This document shows positions 38,235-48,182 of a stretch of DNA of 64,000 nucleotides, in pieces. Below the pieces are notes generated by a model that saw only the letters and a list, made by a program, of their open reading frames with translations, was not told where the DNA came from and searched no databases. This stretch comes from Zoogloea sp. (GTDB taxonomy: Bacteria; Pseudomonadota; Gammaproteobacteria; Burkholderiales; Rhodocyclaceae): contig JADKKC010000005.1 in the NCBI GenBank assembly GCA_016720685.1, positions 50,644-114,643 of the forward strand. Direction: 5' to 3'. The first letter of the stretch is position 1. Each line of letters starts with the position of its first letter. The position numbers and the translations under genes were made by a program.

Positions 38235-39086
38235 TCAGAGCAAGCCGACGTAGGCGGCGGTCAGCGGGGTGCCCCAGTAGAGCGCCAGCAGGCCGGCTGC
38301 CGCGAGGTAGGGGCCGAAGGGTATGGGGATTTCGCGGCCGTGCCTGCGAAAGACGATGAGGGCAATGCCGACCACCGCGCCGACCAGCGACGACAGCAGG
38401 ATGGTGAGGGGGAGTATCTGCCAGCCGAGCCAGGCGCCAATGGCGGCGAGGAGCTTGAAGTCGCCGTAGCCCATGCCTTCCTTGCCGGTGGCGAGCTTGA
38501 ACAGCCAGTACACCGACCATAGGGTGAGGTAGCCGGCCGCCGCGCCGACGACTGCGCCGGTGATGTCGGTGTAGGTGTCGCCGAGATTGAGCAGCAGGCC
38601 GAGCCACAGCAGGGGCAGGGTAATGCTGTCCGGCAGTAGCTGGGTGTCCAGGTCGATGAAGCACAGGGCGATCATGGACCACACGAAAACCAGCGCTCCG
38701 ATGGCAGCCAGGCCGTATCCGAAGTGGAATGCGGTAAAGCTCGACAGCACGGCGCAGAGGACTTCGATCAGCGGGTAGCGGGGGCTGATGGAGGCGCCGC
38801 AGTGCCGGCAGCGGCCGCGGAGCAGGATGTAGCTGACCACCGGGATGTTCTCGAGGGCGCCGATGAGGTGGCCGCAGTGGGGGCAGCGGGAGCGTGGGGT
38901 GGCGAGATTGAAGCGCTGCGGGCTGGCAGTGATGCCCTCGCCCCGCAGGCTCGCCGCTTCGGCCTGCCATTCGTGTTCCATCATCACCGGAAGGCGGTGG
39001 ATGACGACGTTCAGGAAGCTGCCGACGAACAGGCCGAGCAGCGTGCAGGTCGTCACGAAGACAAGGGGATCCTGGAAGATTTCCAT
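38235..39086 (-). CDS. pilD: Type IV prepilin peptidase PilD
   Basis: Inner-membrane aspartyl protease that cleaves the prepilin leader and N-methylates the new Phe. The 283-residue protein has the cytoplasmic zinc-binding loop with CPHCGHLIGALENIPVVSY and RGRCRHCGAS, then about seven helices. The catalytic Asp residues are in FIDLDTQLLPDSITLPL and GYGDFKLLAAIGAWLG. It ends the pilB-pilC-pilD set, 21 bases after pilC. Confidence 0.96.
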   Translation of the reverse strand: MEIFQDPLVFVTTCTLLGLFVGSFLNVVIHRLPVMMEHEWQAEAASLRGEGITASPQRFNLATPRSRCPHCGHLIGALENIPVVSYILLRGRCRHCGASISPRYPLIEVLCAVLSSFTAFHFGYGLAAIGALVFVWSMIALCFIDLDTQLLPDSITLPLLWLGLLLNLGDTYTDITGAVVGAAAGYLTLWSVYWLFKLATGKEGMGYGDFKLLAAIGAWLGWQILPLTILLSSLVGAVVGIALIVFRRHGREIPIPFGPYLAAAGLLALYWGTPLTAAYVGLL

Positions 39087-39107
39087 GGGGTGCGGTGTGT
39101 GCCGGGC

Positions 39108-40352
39108 TTAGCCGACGACTGCGCCAAGCTTGAAAATCGGGAGGTACATGGCGACGACGAGGCCGCCGATCACAACGCCGAGGAAGACCATGATGATCGG
39201 CTCGAGGAGCTGGCTCAGGCCAGCCACGGCATCGTCGACCTCGCGCTCGAAGAAGTCGGCGACCCGGCTGAGCATGGAGTCGAGCTGGCCCGATTCCTCG
39301 CCGATGGACACCATCTGGATCACCATGGTCGGAAAGACGAGGGTGTTTTGCATGGCGACGGTGAGGCTGGTGCCGGTGCTGACATCGGACTGGATCTGTT
39401 TGGTGGCGTTCTTGTAGACCACGTTGCCGGCTGCGCCACCAACGGAGTCGAGCGCTTCGACGAGGGGAACGCCTGCCGCAAACATGGTGGAGAGTGTTCG
39501 TGTCCAGCGGGCGATGGTGGCCTTGCGGATCACCTCGCCGATGACCGGGAACTGCAGGACCGCCCGGTCCACGGCCATCTGCATGGGCACCGAGCGTTTG
39601 TAAGTATATGAAATCCCCGCGATGCTCCCGAATATGATGCCGAACGCGAAATACCAGTAGCTGACGAAAAAGTCCGATACCGCGATGACGAGCATGGTTG
39701 GCGCCGGGAGGTCGGCACCGAAGCTGCTGAAGACCTTTTTGAATTCAGGCACCACGAACAGCATCATCACCGAGACCACCAGGGCCGCTACCACGATCAC
39801 GGCGATCGGGTAGAACATGGCCGACTTGATCTTGCTCTTGATGGCAAGGATCTTTTCCTTGTAGGTGGCGAGCCGGTCGAGCAGGGAGTCGAGGATACCG
39901 GCCTGCTCGCCTGCGGCCACAAGGTTGCAGAACAGGGCGTCAAAGTGGTTCGGGTGACGGCGGAAGGCCTGGGACAGGTTGCTGCCGGTCTCGACGTTGG
40001 CACGCACGTCGTTGAGAAGACGGGCCAGCGACGGGTTGCCGCAGCCTTTGATGGCAATGTCGAAGGATTGCAGCAGCGGCACGCCCGAACGCATCATCGT
40101 GGCGAGCTGGCGGGTGAAGAGCGCGATGTCCTTGTCGGTGATCTTGCGGCCGCGGGCGAAGGCCTGTTTGCGGATCTTGTGGGTCAGGATGCCCTGGCGG
40201 CGCAGCACCGTCTGAACGACGGTTTCTGTCGTTGCACGCATTTCGCCACGGATGATCTTCCCGGTCTTGTCCTTGCCTTCCCAGACGAAGAGGTGTTCGC
40301 GGGCGATGTTCGGGGTGCGCGCCGGTGATTTTTTGTTGGGTGCTGTGGCCAT
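39108..40352 (-). CDS. pilC: Type IV pilus inner-membrane platform protein PilC
   Basis: A 414-residue GspF/PilC protein that holds the pilus assembly machine at the inner membrane. Two GspF domains are visible: LFTRQLATMMRSGVPLLQSF (about residue 80) and RTLSTMFAAGVPLVEALDSV (about 283), each followed by helices including PIAVIVVAALVVSVMMLFVV and the C-terminal IIMVFLGVVIGGLVVAMYLP. The N-terminal region (FVWEGKDKTGKIIRGEM) is cytoplasmic. It follows pilB by 22 bases. Confidence 0.96.
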   Translation of the reverse strand: MATAPNKKSPARTPNIAREHLFVWEGKDKTGKIIRGEMRATTETVVQTVLRRQGILTHKIRKQAFARGRKITDKDIALFTRQLATMMRSGVPLLQSFDIAIKGCGNPSLARLLNDVRANVETGSNLSQAFRRHPNHFDALFCNLVAAGEQAGILDSLLDRLATYKEKILAIKSKIKSAMFYPIAVIVVAALVVSVMMLFVVPEFKKVFSSFGADLPAPTMLVIAVSDFFVSYWYFAFGIIFGSIAGISYTYKRSVPMQMAVDRAVLQFPVIGEVIRKATIARWTRTLSTMFAAGVPLVEALDSVGGAAGNVVYKNATKQIQSDVSTGTSLTVAMQNTLVFPTMVIQMVSIGEESGQLDSMLSRVADFFEREVDDAVAGLSQLLEPIIMVFLGVVIGGLVVAMYLPIFKLGAVVG

Positions 40353-40374
40353 CAGTTGTATCCGCGTGAAGCGA

Positions 40375-42090
40375 TCACTCGTTTGTGCAGGCGAGCACTT
40401 CGGTCAGCGATGTGACCCCCTGCTTCACCTTCAGGAGGCCGGATTGGCGAAGATCTCTGACGCCTTCCAGTTGGGCCTGGGCTGCAATATCCATCGAGTT
40501 TCCGTTCGTCATGATTATACGTGCGATCTCTTCGGAGATCGGCATCACCTGGTAAATGCCCAGCCGTCCCTTGTAGCCGGAACCCTTGCACCGCTCGCAG
40601 CCCTTGGGACCGTATGGTTGCCAGCTCCCGTCGAGATCCTCTTCGGCGAAACCCGCTGAAACCAGCGCCTCAATGGGGATGTCCACGGGCTGTTTGCATG
40701 TGCACAACCGCCGGGCCAGCCGTTGTGCGGTGATCATGATCACCGACGACGCTATGTTGAACGGCGCGACGCCCATATTCTTTAGCCGTTCCAGCGTGGA
40801 GGGCGCGTCATTGGTGTGCAGGGTGGAGAGAACGAGGTGACCGGTCTGGGCTGCCTTGATGGAAATCTCGGCAGTTTCGAGGTCGCGGATTTCGCCCACC
40901 ATGATGATGTCCGGATCCTGGCGCAGAAAGGCGCGCAGGGCGAAGGCGAAGGTGAGGCCTGCCTTCTCGTTGACGTTCACCTGGTTGACGCCGGGTAGGT
41001 TGATTTCCGCAGGGTCTTCGGCGGTGCTGATGTTCACGCCGGGCTTGTTGAGCAGGTTGAGGCAGGTGTAGAGGGAGACCGTCTTGCCGCTGCCGGTCGG
41101 GCCGGTGACGAGGATCATGCCGTAGGGGCGCCCGACGGCGTCGAGAAGCGCGGCTTTCTGGTCGGGCTCGTAGCCGAGGGCGTCGACGCCGAGCATCGCG
41201 GAGCTCGGGTCGAGAATACGCATGACGATCTTTTCGCCGTAAAGCGTGGGCAGTGTCGAGACCCGGAAGTCGATGGCCTTGCTCTTGGACAGCACGAGCT
41301 TCATCCGGCCGTCCTGCGGTACCCGTTTTTCGGAAATGTCGAGGCGCGAGATGACCTTGATGCGCGCGGCGATTTTTTCCTTGAGCACAAGCGGCGGCTG
41401 GGCGATCTCGCGCAGGATGCCGTCGGTGCGAAAGCGGATGCGGTAGTACTTTTCGTAGGGTTCGAAGTGGATGTCCGAGGCCCCTTCGTTGATCGCGTCG
41501 ATCAGGAGTTTCTGGATGAAGCGCACGACCGGCGCATCATCCACTTCCGAGGCATTGTCTTCCGGCTGAGGCAGTTCGATGCCGCCCTCCTGGCCGAGGA
41601 GGTCCATGTCGAACTCTTCGCCGGTCAGTTCCTTGAGTGCCGCCGATGCCGTTTCCGAGAGGTGTTCGACCAGAGCGACGAGCTTGGGGGCTTCGACGAC
41701 TACCGGGTCGACGGCGAGCCCCGTCTGGAAGCGGATTTCGTCGAGGATGCGCAGGTTGGACGGGTCGGCCAGGGCAAGGCTGAGGCGACTGCCCCGGCGA
41801 CCGAGGGCCACGACCTGGTGCTTGATCATCAACTTGCGGTCGATGGCGTCCACTGCCAGATAGGCCGGATCGAAGGCCGACAGGTTGAGGGTCGGCGTAC
41901 CAAAGATTCGGGCGGCGAAACTGGCGATATCGACGGCGCTCATCAGGCCGCGGTTGATCACGGCAATGACGAAGTCATTCGGATTTCCGCTGGGCGTCGA
42001 GCACTGGAGTGCGTCGGCTTCCTGGAGCCGGTCGTGCTGTACCAGGGCGCGGGCGAGTCCGCTCAGGGCGGCTTGTGGGGTTGCTGACAT
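40375..42090 (-). CDS. pilB: Type IV pilus extension ATPase PilB
   Basis: Hexameric cytoplasmic ATPase driving pilus extension. The 571-residue protein has the N-terminal T2SSE domain (residues 1-160), then Walker A GPTGSGKTVSLYTCLN, the Asp box, Walker B GEIRDLETAEISIKAAQTGH and the His box LSTLHTNDAPSTLERL. The C-terminal zinc site is LCTCKQPVD with CERCKGSGYKGRLGIYQV. ATG 42090 is the start. It leads a pilB-pilC-pilD operon, the standard arrangement. Confidence 0.96.
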   Translation of the reverse strand: MSATPQAALSGLARALVQHDRLQEADALQCSTPSGNPNDFVIAVINRGLMSAVDIASFAARIFGTPTLNLSAFDPAYLAVDAIDRKLMIKHQVVALGRRGSRLSLALADPSNLRILDEIRFQTGLAVDPVVVEAPKLVALVEHLSETASAALKELTGEEFDMDLLGQEGGIELPQPEDNASEVDDAPVVRFIQKLLIDAINEGASDIHFEPYEKYYRIRFRTDGILREIAQPPLVLKEKIAARIKVISRLDISEKRVPQDGRMKLVLSKSKAIDFRVSTLPTLYGEKIVMRILDPSSAMLGVDALGYEPDQKAALLDAVGRPYGMILVTGPTGSGKTVSLYTCLNLLNKPGVNISTAEDPAEINLPGVNQVNVNEKAGLTFAFALRAFLRQDPDIIMVGEIRDLETAEISIKAAQTGHLVLSTLHTNDAPSTLERLKNMGVAPFNIASSVIMITAQRLARRLCTCKQPVDIPIEALVSAGFAEEDLDGSWQPYGPKGCERCKGSGYKGRLGIYQVMPISEEIARIIMTNGNSMDIAAQAQLEGVRDLRQSGLLKVKQGVTSLTEVLACTNE

Positions 42091-42180
42091 GCCTGGGCGT
42101 AGATTGGAGTGGTAGGCCTGAAATGTGCTTCGATCATGCCGTCAGGCAGGTGGCTTGTAAAGCCACGATACATTCTGTGG

Positions 42181-43455
42181 CTATTTCACGGCATGGGGCC
42201 GGAATATTCGCACGTTCTTGATGCGACGATCCTCCGCCTGGACGACTTCGATCGGCGTTCCGGCGATTTTGACCGACACGCCAGACTCGGGAATGTCCTG
42301 CAGGTGCTCCAGGATCAGGCCGTTGAGGGTCTTGGGGCCATCGACTGGCAGGTTCAGGCCCAGCGTGCGGTTGAGCGTGCGCAGGTGCTGGCTGCCATCG
42401 ACGATCACACTGCCGTCGTCGTTCCAGCCGAGCTTGTCTGCGGCGCCCGGTGCGCTGGTGGTGAATTTTCCGATCAGCTCTTCGATGATGTCCTCGAGGG
42501 TGACGAGTCCAAGCAGCTCGCCGTACTCGTCCACCACAAGGCCCAGGCGCTCGCGGTTTTCCTGGAAGAAGTGGAGCTGGGAGTAGATCGGGGTACTGGC
42601 CGGGATGAAGTAGGGTTTGGACAGCATCTCGCGGATGTCGGCAACCGACAGGCTGCGGTCAAGGGTTTGTCCGAGCACGCGGCGAACGTGAAGAAGGCCG
42701 ACCACGGCGTTCATCTCGCCGTCAAAAACTGGCAGGCGAGTGTGGTAGCAGGTGGCCAGGTGCCCCGCGATGACGCTGAGTGGCTCGGCAATATTGACTG
42801 CTTCGATCTGGTTTCGCGGCGTCATCACGTCTTCGACGGTGATGTCTTCGAGTTCGAACAGGTTGAGCAGGATGCTGCGGTGCTTGGGCGGAATGAAGGC
42901 ACCGGATTCCAGCACCAGCGTGCGCAGCTCTTCGGTGGACAGGTTGTGTGCGTCCTGTCCGCCGTGGCTCTTCAGTCGCAAGAGCCTGAGGAGCCCGGCA
43001 ACAAAAAGGTTGATGAACCAGACGACGAAATACAGGCCTTTGAGCAGGGCGGACAGCGGGTAGCTGACAATGCAGGCGAGACGGTTGGCGTGGTTGGCTC
43101 CAACGACCTTGGGCGTGATTTCCGAAAAAACCAGGATCAGGAAGGTGACGCCCAGCGTACTGACGCCCAGCACCCACTCCTCGCTGCCGAAAAGCCGGAT
43201 CGTGATGACGCTGACCAGGGTGGCGGCGGCGGCATTCACCAGGTTGTTGAACAAAAGGATGATGCCGAGCAGTTTGTCGGTGTGCTCCAGCAGATCGAGG
43301 GCCAGGCGGGCGCCCCGTGAGCCCTGGCTGGCGGCGGTGCGCAGGCGATAGCGGTTAGCCGCCATCATGGCCGTTTCGGCCATCGAGAAAAAACCGGATA
43401 GCGCCAGCAGCGTGACCAGGATGGCCGACTGGGCGTAAAGGGGAATGCTGTCCAA
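42181..43455 (-). CDS. HlyC/CorC family (CNNM-CBS) membrane protein
   Basis: A 424-residue protein with an N-terminal DUF21/CNNM domain of three to four helices (ILVTLLALSGFFSMAETAMM, then LGVTFLILVFSEITPKVVGA). Two CBS domains follow (DVMTPRNQIEAVNIAEPLSV and YFIPASTPIYSQLHFFQENR with TLEDIIEELIGKF), and then a C-terminal CorC_HlyC domain. Relatives are linked to Mg/Co efflux or tolerance. The Ser-Met-Ala-Glu-Thr motif in helix 1 is typical of CNNM ion sites. It is transcribed towards pilB and convergent with nothing; 50 bases separate it from the cytochrome assembly gene. Confidence 0.9.
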   Translation of the reverse strand: MDSIPLYAQSAILVTLLALSGFFSMAETAMMAANRYRLRTAASQGSRGARLALDLLEHTDKLLGIILLFNNLVNAAAATLVSVITIRLFGSEEWVLGVSTLGVTFLILVFSEITPKVVGANHANRLACIVSYPLSALLKGLYFVVWFINLFVAGLLRLLRLKSHGGQDAHNLSTEELRTLVLESGAFIPPKHRSILLNLFELEDITVEDVMTPRNQIEAVNIAEPLSVIAGHLATCYHTRLPVFDGEMNAVVGLLHVRRVLGQTLDRSLSVADIREMLSKPYFIPASTPIYSQLHFFQENRERLGLVVDEYGELLGLVTLEDIIEELIGKFTTSAPGAADKLGWNDDGSVIVDGSQHLRTLNRTLGLNLPVDGPKTLNGLILEHLQDIPESGVSVKIAGTPIEVVQAEDRRIKNVRIFRPHAVK

Positions 43456-43508
43456 GCGGAGCTACAGAGGGGGTGACCCGCCGAGTATTCAGGCCGGGTC
43501 AGGCCTTG

Positions 43509-44336
43509 TCAAGCGGCCCGGCCGAGCAGGACTTCGGCCACGAAGCGGCTTCCCACGTAGGCCAGCATCAGTGCGATGAAGCCTGCGAGGGTCCAGTACT
43601 GGGCTTTTTTGCCGCGCCAGCCCCAGGCGTGCCGGCCGATCAGCAGGCTGCCGAAAAGCAGCCACGAGATAATCGCGAAGACGGTTTTGTGGTCAAGGCG
43701 GAAGGCCTTGCCGAACAGCGCTTCGGAAAACAGGATGCCCGAGCCGACCGTGAGCGTCAGCAGCACGAAGGCGATGCCGATCAGACGGAACAGCAGGGTT
43801 TCCATGGTCAGCAGCGGCGGCAGCGCAGAAATGGCCCGGGTGAGCCTTGCGCCGTGCAGGCTGCGCTCGGCCACGGCCATCAGCACGGCGTGCAGGGCGG
43901 CCAGCGTAAACAGGCTGTAGGCCAGCATGGCGACGACGAAGTGGGCGCGGAACAGCGCAGACCCGGCGTTTTCCAGCAGGTGCGGGTCGGGGAAGAAGGC
44001 CGGCAGCAGGGCGCAGACGGCGGCGGCCGGCATGGCCAGCGTCTGCAGCCCCTCGAGGCGGGCGTAGAGGCTTTCGATCCAGTAGAACAGCATGGCCAGC
44101 CAGAGCATCAGCGACAGGGCCAGGCTGAAACCGAAGCGGATACCCTCCGGCGAGAAGAACACGGCGTGCAGCGAAACACCGTGGGCGACAAGGGCGGCGA
44201 GCATCAGCGCCCTTTCCCAGGGCAGCAGTCCCTGGCGGGGTGCCCGCGTGGGAGCACGCCAGCGGCTGTGCCAGAAATGCATGCCGAGCAGGGCGTACAG
44301 GGTTGCAGGGAGGAGATGAAGTAGAATCGCGGGCAT
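43509..44336 (-). CDS. CcsA/HemX-like cytochrome c assembly family membrane protein
   Basis: A 275-residue protein with about eight helices and the CytC_asm signature. Key parts are AHFVVAMLAYSLFTLAALHA (His plus helix) and the C-terminal KTVFAIISWLLFGSLLIGRH with AWGWRGKKAQYWTLAGFIAL. Members are related to heme handling proteins YpjD/HemX. The gene is divergent from ffh with 38 bases between starts, an arrangement conserved in beta- and gammaproteobacteria. Exact function is not settled. Confidence 0.9.
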   Translation of the reverse strand: MPAILLHLLPATLYALLGMHFWHSRWRAPTRAPRQGLLPWERALMLAALVAHGVSLHAVFFSPEGIRFGFSLALSLMLWLAMLFYWIESLYARLEGLQTLAMPAAAVCALLPAFFPDPHLLENAGSALFRAHFVVAMLAYSLFTLAALHAVLMAVAERSLHGARLTRAISALPPLLTMETLLFRLIGIAFVLLTLTVGSGILFSEALFGKAFRLDHKTVFAIISWLLFGSLLIGRHAWGWRGKKAQYWTLAGFIALMLAYVGSRFVAEVLLGRAA

Positions 44337-44374
44337 CTTCGAAGTTTACCCCAAGGCCTCGGCTACAAACCATC

Positions 44375-45733
44375 ATGCTGGATAACCTCACAACGCGACT
44401 GGCCAAAGTCGTCAAGACTCTGCGCGGCCAAGCCCGCCTCACCGACGAGAACATCCAGGAAGCCCTGCGTGAAGTGCGCATGGCTTTGCTGGAGGCCGAT
44501 GTGGCCCTTCCGGTGGTCAAGGAATTCATCTCCCGCGTCAAGGAAAAGGCGGTCGGCACGGAAGTGCTGAGTTCGCTGACGCCCGGTCAGGCACTGGTCG
44601 GCGTGGTGCACCGGGAGCTTACCGAGCTGATGGGCGGCGCCCACACCGGCCTCAACCTGGCTACCCAGCCGCCGGCGGTCATCCTGATGGCCGGCCTGCA
44701 GGGCGCCGGCAAAACCACCACCACCGGCAAGCTCGGCAAGATGCTGGTCGAGCGGATGAAGAAAAAGGTGCTGGCGGTTTCCACCGACATCTATCGTCCG
44801 GCCGCCATCGCGCAGTTGCAGACGGTCTCCCAGCAGGCGGGGATCGAGTTCTTCCCGTCCACGCCCGATCAAAAGCCGGTCGACATCGCCCGCGCCGCCA
44901 TTGATTACGCGCGCCGTCACTACATGGACGTGGTGTTGGTCGATACGGCCGGTCGTCTGGCCATCGACCAGGCGATGATGGAGGAAATCCAGGCCCTGCA
45001 TGCCGCGGTCAAGCCGATCGAAACGCTGTTCGTCGTCGATGCGATGCTCGGTCAGGATGCGGTGAATACGGCTCGTGCCTTCAACGAAGCGCTGCCGCTC
45101 ACCGGCATCGTGCTGACCAAGCTCGATGGCGATGCCCGCGGTGGTGCGGCGCTTTCGGTGCGTCACGTCACCGGCCAGCCGCTCAAGTTTGCCGGTGTCG
45201 GTGAAAAGCTCGGCGGGCTTGAAGAGTTCCACCCCGAGCGGATGGCCAGCCGGATTCTCGGCATGGGTGACATCCTGTCGCTGGTCGAGGACGCCCGCCG
45301 CGGTGTTGATGAAGAGAAGGCCAAGGAGTTCGCCCAGAAACTCAAGAGCGGCAAGGGCTTCGACCTCAACGATTTCAAGGACCAGCTTGGCCAGATGAAA
45401 AAGATGGGCGGCCTGACCAGCCTGATGGACAAGCTGCCGGCCCAGTTCGCCCAGGCTGCGGGCCAGTTGCAGGGTGGCGTCGAGGAGAAGGCGGTCAAGC
45501 GCATCGAGGGCATCATCAATTCGATGACTGCGATCGAGCGTGCGAAGCCCGAGCTTCTCAAGGCCTCGCGCAAGCGCCGCATCGCGGCCGGTGCCGGGGT
45601 GACGGTGCAGGAGGTTAATCGTCTCCTGAGTCAGTTCGAGCAGACCCAGAAAATGATGAAGCAGTTCTCGAAGGGCGGCATGCAGAAAATGATGCGCGCC
45701 ATGAAGGGGCTGATGCCCGGCGGCATGCGCTGA
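44375..45733 (+). CDS. ffh: Signal recognition particle GTPase Ffh
   Basis: Binds signal sequences together with 4.5S RNA and docks with FtsY. The 452-residue protein begins MLDNLTTRLAKVVKTLRGQA (N domain). The G domain has GLQGAGKTTTTGKLGKML, DTAGRLAIDQ, and TKLDGDARGG. A Met-rich M domain (about 330-452) has KMGGLTSLMDKLP, RAKPELLKASRKRRIAAGAG and a Met-rich C-terminus. The start is ATG 44375; the upstream extension of the frame lies over the divergent gene. Confidence 0.97.
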   Translation: MLDNLTTRLAKVVKTLRGQARLTDENIQEALREVRMALLEADVALPVVKEFISRVKEKAVGTEVLSSLTPGQALVGVVHRELTELMGGAHTGLNLATQPPAVILMAGLQGAGKTTTTGKLGKMLVERMKKKVLAVSTDIYRPAAIAQLQTVSQQAGIEFFPSTPDQKPVDIARAAIDYARRHYMDVVLVDTAGRLAIDQAMMEEIQALHAAVKPIETLFVVDAMLGQDAVNTARAFNEALPLTGIVLTKLDGDARGGAALSVRHVTGQPLKFAGVGEKLGGLEEFHPERMASRILGMGDILSLVEDARRGVDEEKAKEFAQKLKSGKGFDLNDFKDQLGQMKKMGGLTSLMDKLPAQFAQAAGQLQGGVEEKAVKRIEGIINSMTAIERAKPELLKASRKRRIAAGAGVTVQEVNRLLSQFEQTQKMMKQFSKGGMQKMMRAMKGLMPGGMR

Positions 45734-45779
45734 CCGGTTCGGGCTTCGGAGCCTGCTGGCGACGGCGCCTCCGGCCAGG

Positions 45780-47306
45780 ATGGGAATGATGCCGAGCGGT
45801 TTGACGGAAAATCCCGGCCTGGCCGAGGCGAGCTGGCGCCTGGCGTTCGACGCCGCGGGCGACTGCGTATGGGACTGGAATCTCCGCGACGGCCGTGTCG
45901 CCTGTTCGGAGAATCTGCGGGAGGTTTTTTGCGATCCGTCCGCCGAAGGCGGAATGCCGGACTGGCGCGATCTGCTTCACGCCGATGAGCGGCGGGAAGT
46001 GCTGGGCCAGCTGGAGGCCTGCCTGGATGACTCGCTGGCGGCCTTCGAGGCGGAGTTCCGGGTGCGTTGCCGGAGCGGTAGCCCGCGCTGGATTTCCGCC
46101 CGGGGAAAGGTCGTTGCGCGGGACGAGGCCGGCAGGCCGGAGCGCTTTATCGCCACGTTTCGCGATATCACCGCGTCGCGAGCCCGGATCGATCATCTCC
46201 AGGCTTCTGCGCGCCTGTGGCAGTTTGCCCTCGAGGGTCATGGCGACGCGCTGTGGGACTGGAGCCTGATTACCGGCGAGATCGAGGTCAGCCCGTCATT
46301 CAGGGCAATCGTCGGTTGGCAGGACGGACGCCCCCTGTGTGGCAACGACATCTGGCCAGAAAGGCTGCACCCTGACGATCTGCGCAAGGCGATGGCGGCT
46401 TTCAGCGCCCATCTCGCGGGTGATCGGCCGATCACCGAAGTGGAGTTCCGGCTGCGCGTCGAGGATGGCTCATACCGCTGGCTGGCGCTGCGCGGCAATA
46501 TCATGGAACGGGACGTGGACGGCCGTCCGCTGCGCATGATCGGGACTGTCCGGGATGTCCATGACCGCCATCTCGGCATCGAGCGCGAGAAGCGTCAGGA
46601 GCAGGAACTGGCCCGCGCGGCCCGCCTGATCCACGTCGGTGAAATGGCCTCGGCGCTGGCTCATGAACTCAATCAGCCTCTCACTGCACTGCGCAACTTC
46701 AGCGGCGTGGCGCTGCGTCGACTCGAAGAGCTGGGCGCAGCGGGCGCGCGTATCCGTGAACCGCTCAAAATGATCGCCGAACAGGCCCTCAGGGCCGGTG
46801 AGATCGTCCATCGGGTCAGGGGCTTCGTGCGCAAGGGCGGGCTGGTGGCTGCGCCGGTGGCTATCAACGGTGTGGTGCGCAGCACGGTTCGTTTCGCCGA
46901 GTTCGAGGCGCGCGCGCACTCCGTGCATTTTGTGCTCGAGCTGGCCGATGCCTTGCCGATGGTGCAGGCCGACCAGGTGCAGCTCGAACAGGTGCTCAGC
47001 AATCTCATCAAGAATGGAATCGACGCCATGAGCGCCATTCCGGGCGAGCGGATCCTGCTGGTTCGCTCCCGTCTGGGGGCGGATGGCGTTGTGGAGGTGG
47101 CGGTCATCGACCGTGGCGAGGGGCTGGCCGAGGCCGTGCGCAGCGATCCCTTTGCCCCTTTTGCGACGACCAAGCCGGACGGCGTCGGGCTCGGCCTGGC
47201 CATCTGCCGGACGATCATCGAGAACCATGGCGGGCGCTTGTGGGTCGAAGCCAGTACAGCTCACGGTTCGACCTTCTGTTTCGCTCTGCCCTCGGCTGCG
47301 GCGTGA
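45780..47306 (+). CDS. Soluble PAS-domain sensor histidine kinase (FixL/DctB-like)
   Basis: A 508-residue protein with no membrane helix. Two PAS/PAC units are visible, about residues 12-135 (AFDAAGDCVWDWNLRDGRVA, ending RFIATFRDIT) and 145-270 (LEGHGDALWDWSLITGEIEV, ending RMIGTVRDVHD). The H box is EMASALAHELNQPLTALRNF, the N box NLIKNGIDAM, with G boxes DRGEGLAE and GVGLGLAICRTI. The start may be ATG 45780, 45786 or 45789. The FixJ-like regulator gene begins 61 bases later, so the pair forms a two-component system. No heme-binding motif was confirmed, so the signal is unknown. Confidence 0.9.
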   Translation: MGMMPSGLTENPGLAEASWRLAFDAAGDCVWDWNLRDGRVACSENLREVFCDPSAEGGMPDWRDLLHADERREVLGQLEACLDDSLAAFEAEFRVRCRSGSPRWISARGKVVARDEAGRPERFIATFRDITASRARIDHLQASARLWQFALEGHGDALWDWSLITGEIEVSPSFRAIVGWQDGRPLCGNDIWPERLHPDDLRKAMAAFSAHLAGDRPITEVEFRLRVEDGSYRWLALRGNIMERDVDGRPLRMIGTVRDVHDRHLGIEREKRQEQELARAARLIHVGEMASALAHELNQPLTALRNFSGVALRRLEELGAAGARIREPLKMIAEQALRAGEIVHRVRGFVRKGGLVAAPVAINGVVRSTVRFAEFEARAHSVHFVLELADALPMVQADQVQLEQVLSNLIKNGIDAMSAIPGERILLVRSRLGADGVVEVAVIDRGEGLAEAVRSDPFAPFATTKPDGVGLGLAICRTIIENHGGRLWVEASTAHGSTFCFALPSAAA

Positions 47307-47367
47307 CGTGGTGTCGGGAGACCGGGGGTATTCGTCTCAAATCGATTTTGCCGTACAGGAGGCTGAC

Positions 47368-47985
47368 ATGACCGGGCCGCTTGTGTGTGTTGTTGACGAC
47401 GATGACGCAGTCAGGCTCTCCATGGGGCTGCTGATCGAAACCCTCGGTTTGCCGGTTCGCTGTTTTCCCACGGCGCTCGACGTGCTGGCCGACGGTGATG
47501 CCCTTGAGCGGGTCCATTGCCTGGTGCTGGATGTGCGCATGCCGGGCCTCTCCGGCGTCGGGCTGCAGGAGCGGCTGGGAAAGCTGGGGCGGGGGGTGCC
47601 GATCATCTTTGTCTCGGCCCACGGCGATGTGCCGATGGTGGCTCGGGCCATGCGCGAGGGCGCCTTCGATTTTCTCCAGAAGCCCTTTAACGAACAGGTA
47701 CTTCTCGACCGGGTGCTGGAGGCTGTCCAACTGGCCGCCCGGCGCCGGCAGGAAAACGCGTGGCTGGCCAATGTCCAGGGGCGGCTCGACAGCCTCACCG
47801 CCAGGGAGCGCGACGTGATGGAAGGCATGGTGGGTGGGCGGCTCAACAAGCAGATTGCCGAGGGCCTGGGCATCAGCATGAAAACCGTCGAACAGCATCG
47901 CTCGCGCGTGATGGAGAAACTGCAGGTGGACTCCCTTGCCGAGCTGGTTCGCATCGTTGTCCGCTCATGCCGGCAGGAAGACTGA
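47368..47985 (+). CDS. FixJ-family response regulator
   Basis: A 205-residue regulator. The receiver domain has VVDDDDAVRLS, the phosphoacceptor Asp in LVLDVRMPGLSG, VSAHGDVPM and the Lys in FLQKPFNEQ. The LuxR-type HTH domain reads LTARERDVMEGMVGGRLNKQ, then IAEGLGISMKTVEQHRSRVM. CAGGAGG precedes ATG 47368. It is the partner of the PAS kinase directly upstream. The next gene, 197 bases on, is a phasin, which may be a target but this is inference. Confidence 0.93.
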   Translation: MTGPLVCVVDDDDAVRLSMGLLIETLGLPVRCFPTALDVLADGDALERVHCLVLDVRMPGLSGVGLQERLGKLGRGVPIIFVSAHGDVPMVARAMREGAFDFLQKPFNEQVLLDRVLEAVQLAARRRQENAWLANVQGRLDSLTARERDVMEGMVGGRLNKQIAEGLGISMKTVEQHRSRVMEKLQVDSLAELVRIVVRSCRQED

Positions 47986-48182
47986 CGTCGTTGCCCTGTT
48001 GATGTGCTTCCGGGTTTTCCCGGATGTGCGGAAGGGAAACGCCGGATTCGTGAAAACTTTCTTCTTTGGCAGAATTCGCCTCGTTCATTCGATCAGACGC
48101 ATCGATTCTTACGATGCCCGGAAGAGGCGGGGGAGACACCCTCGATGCCGTTCTGACGCAATTCAATGTTTGAGGAAGATTT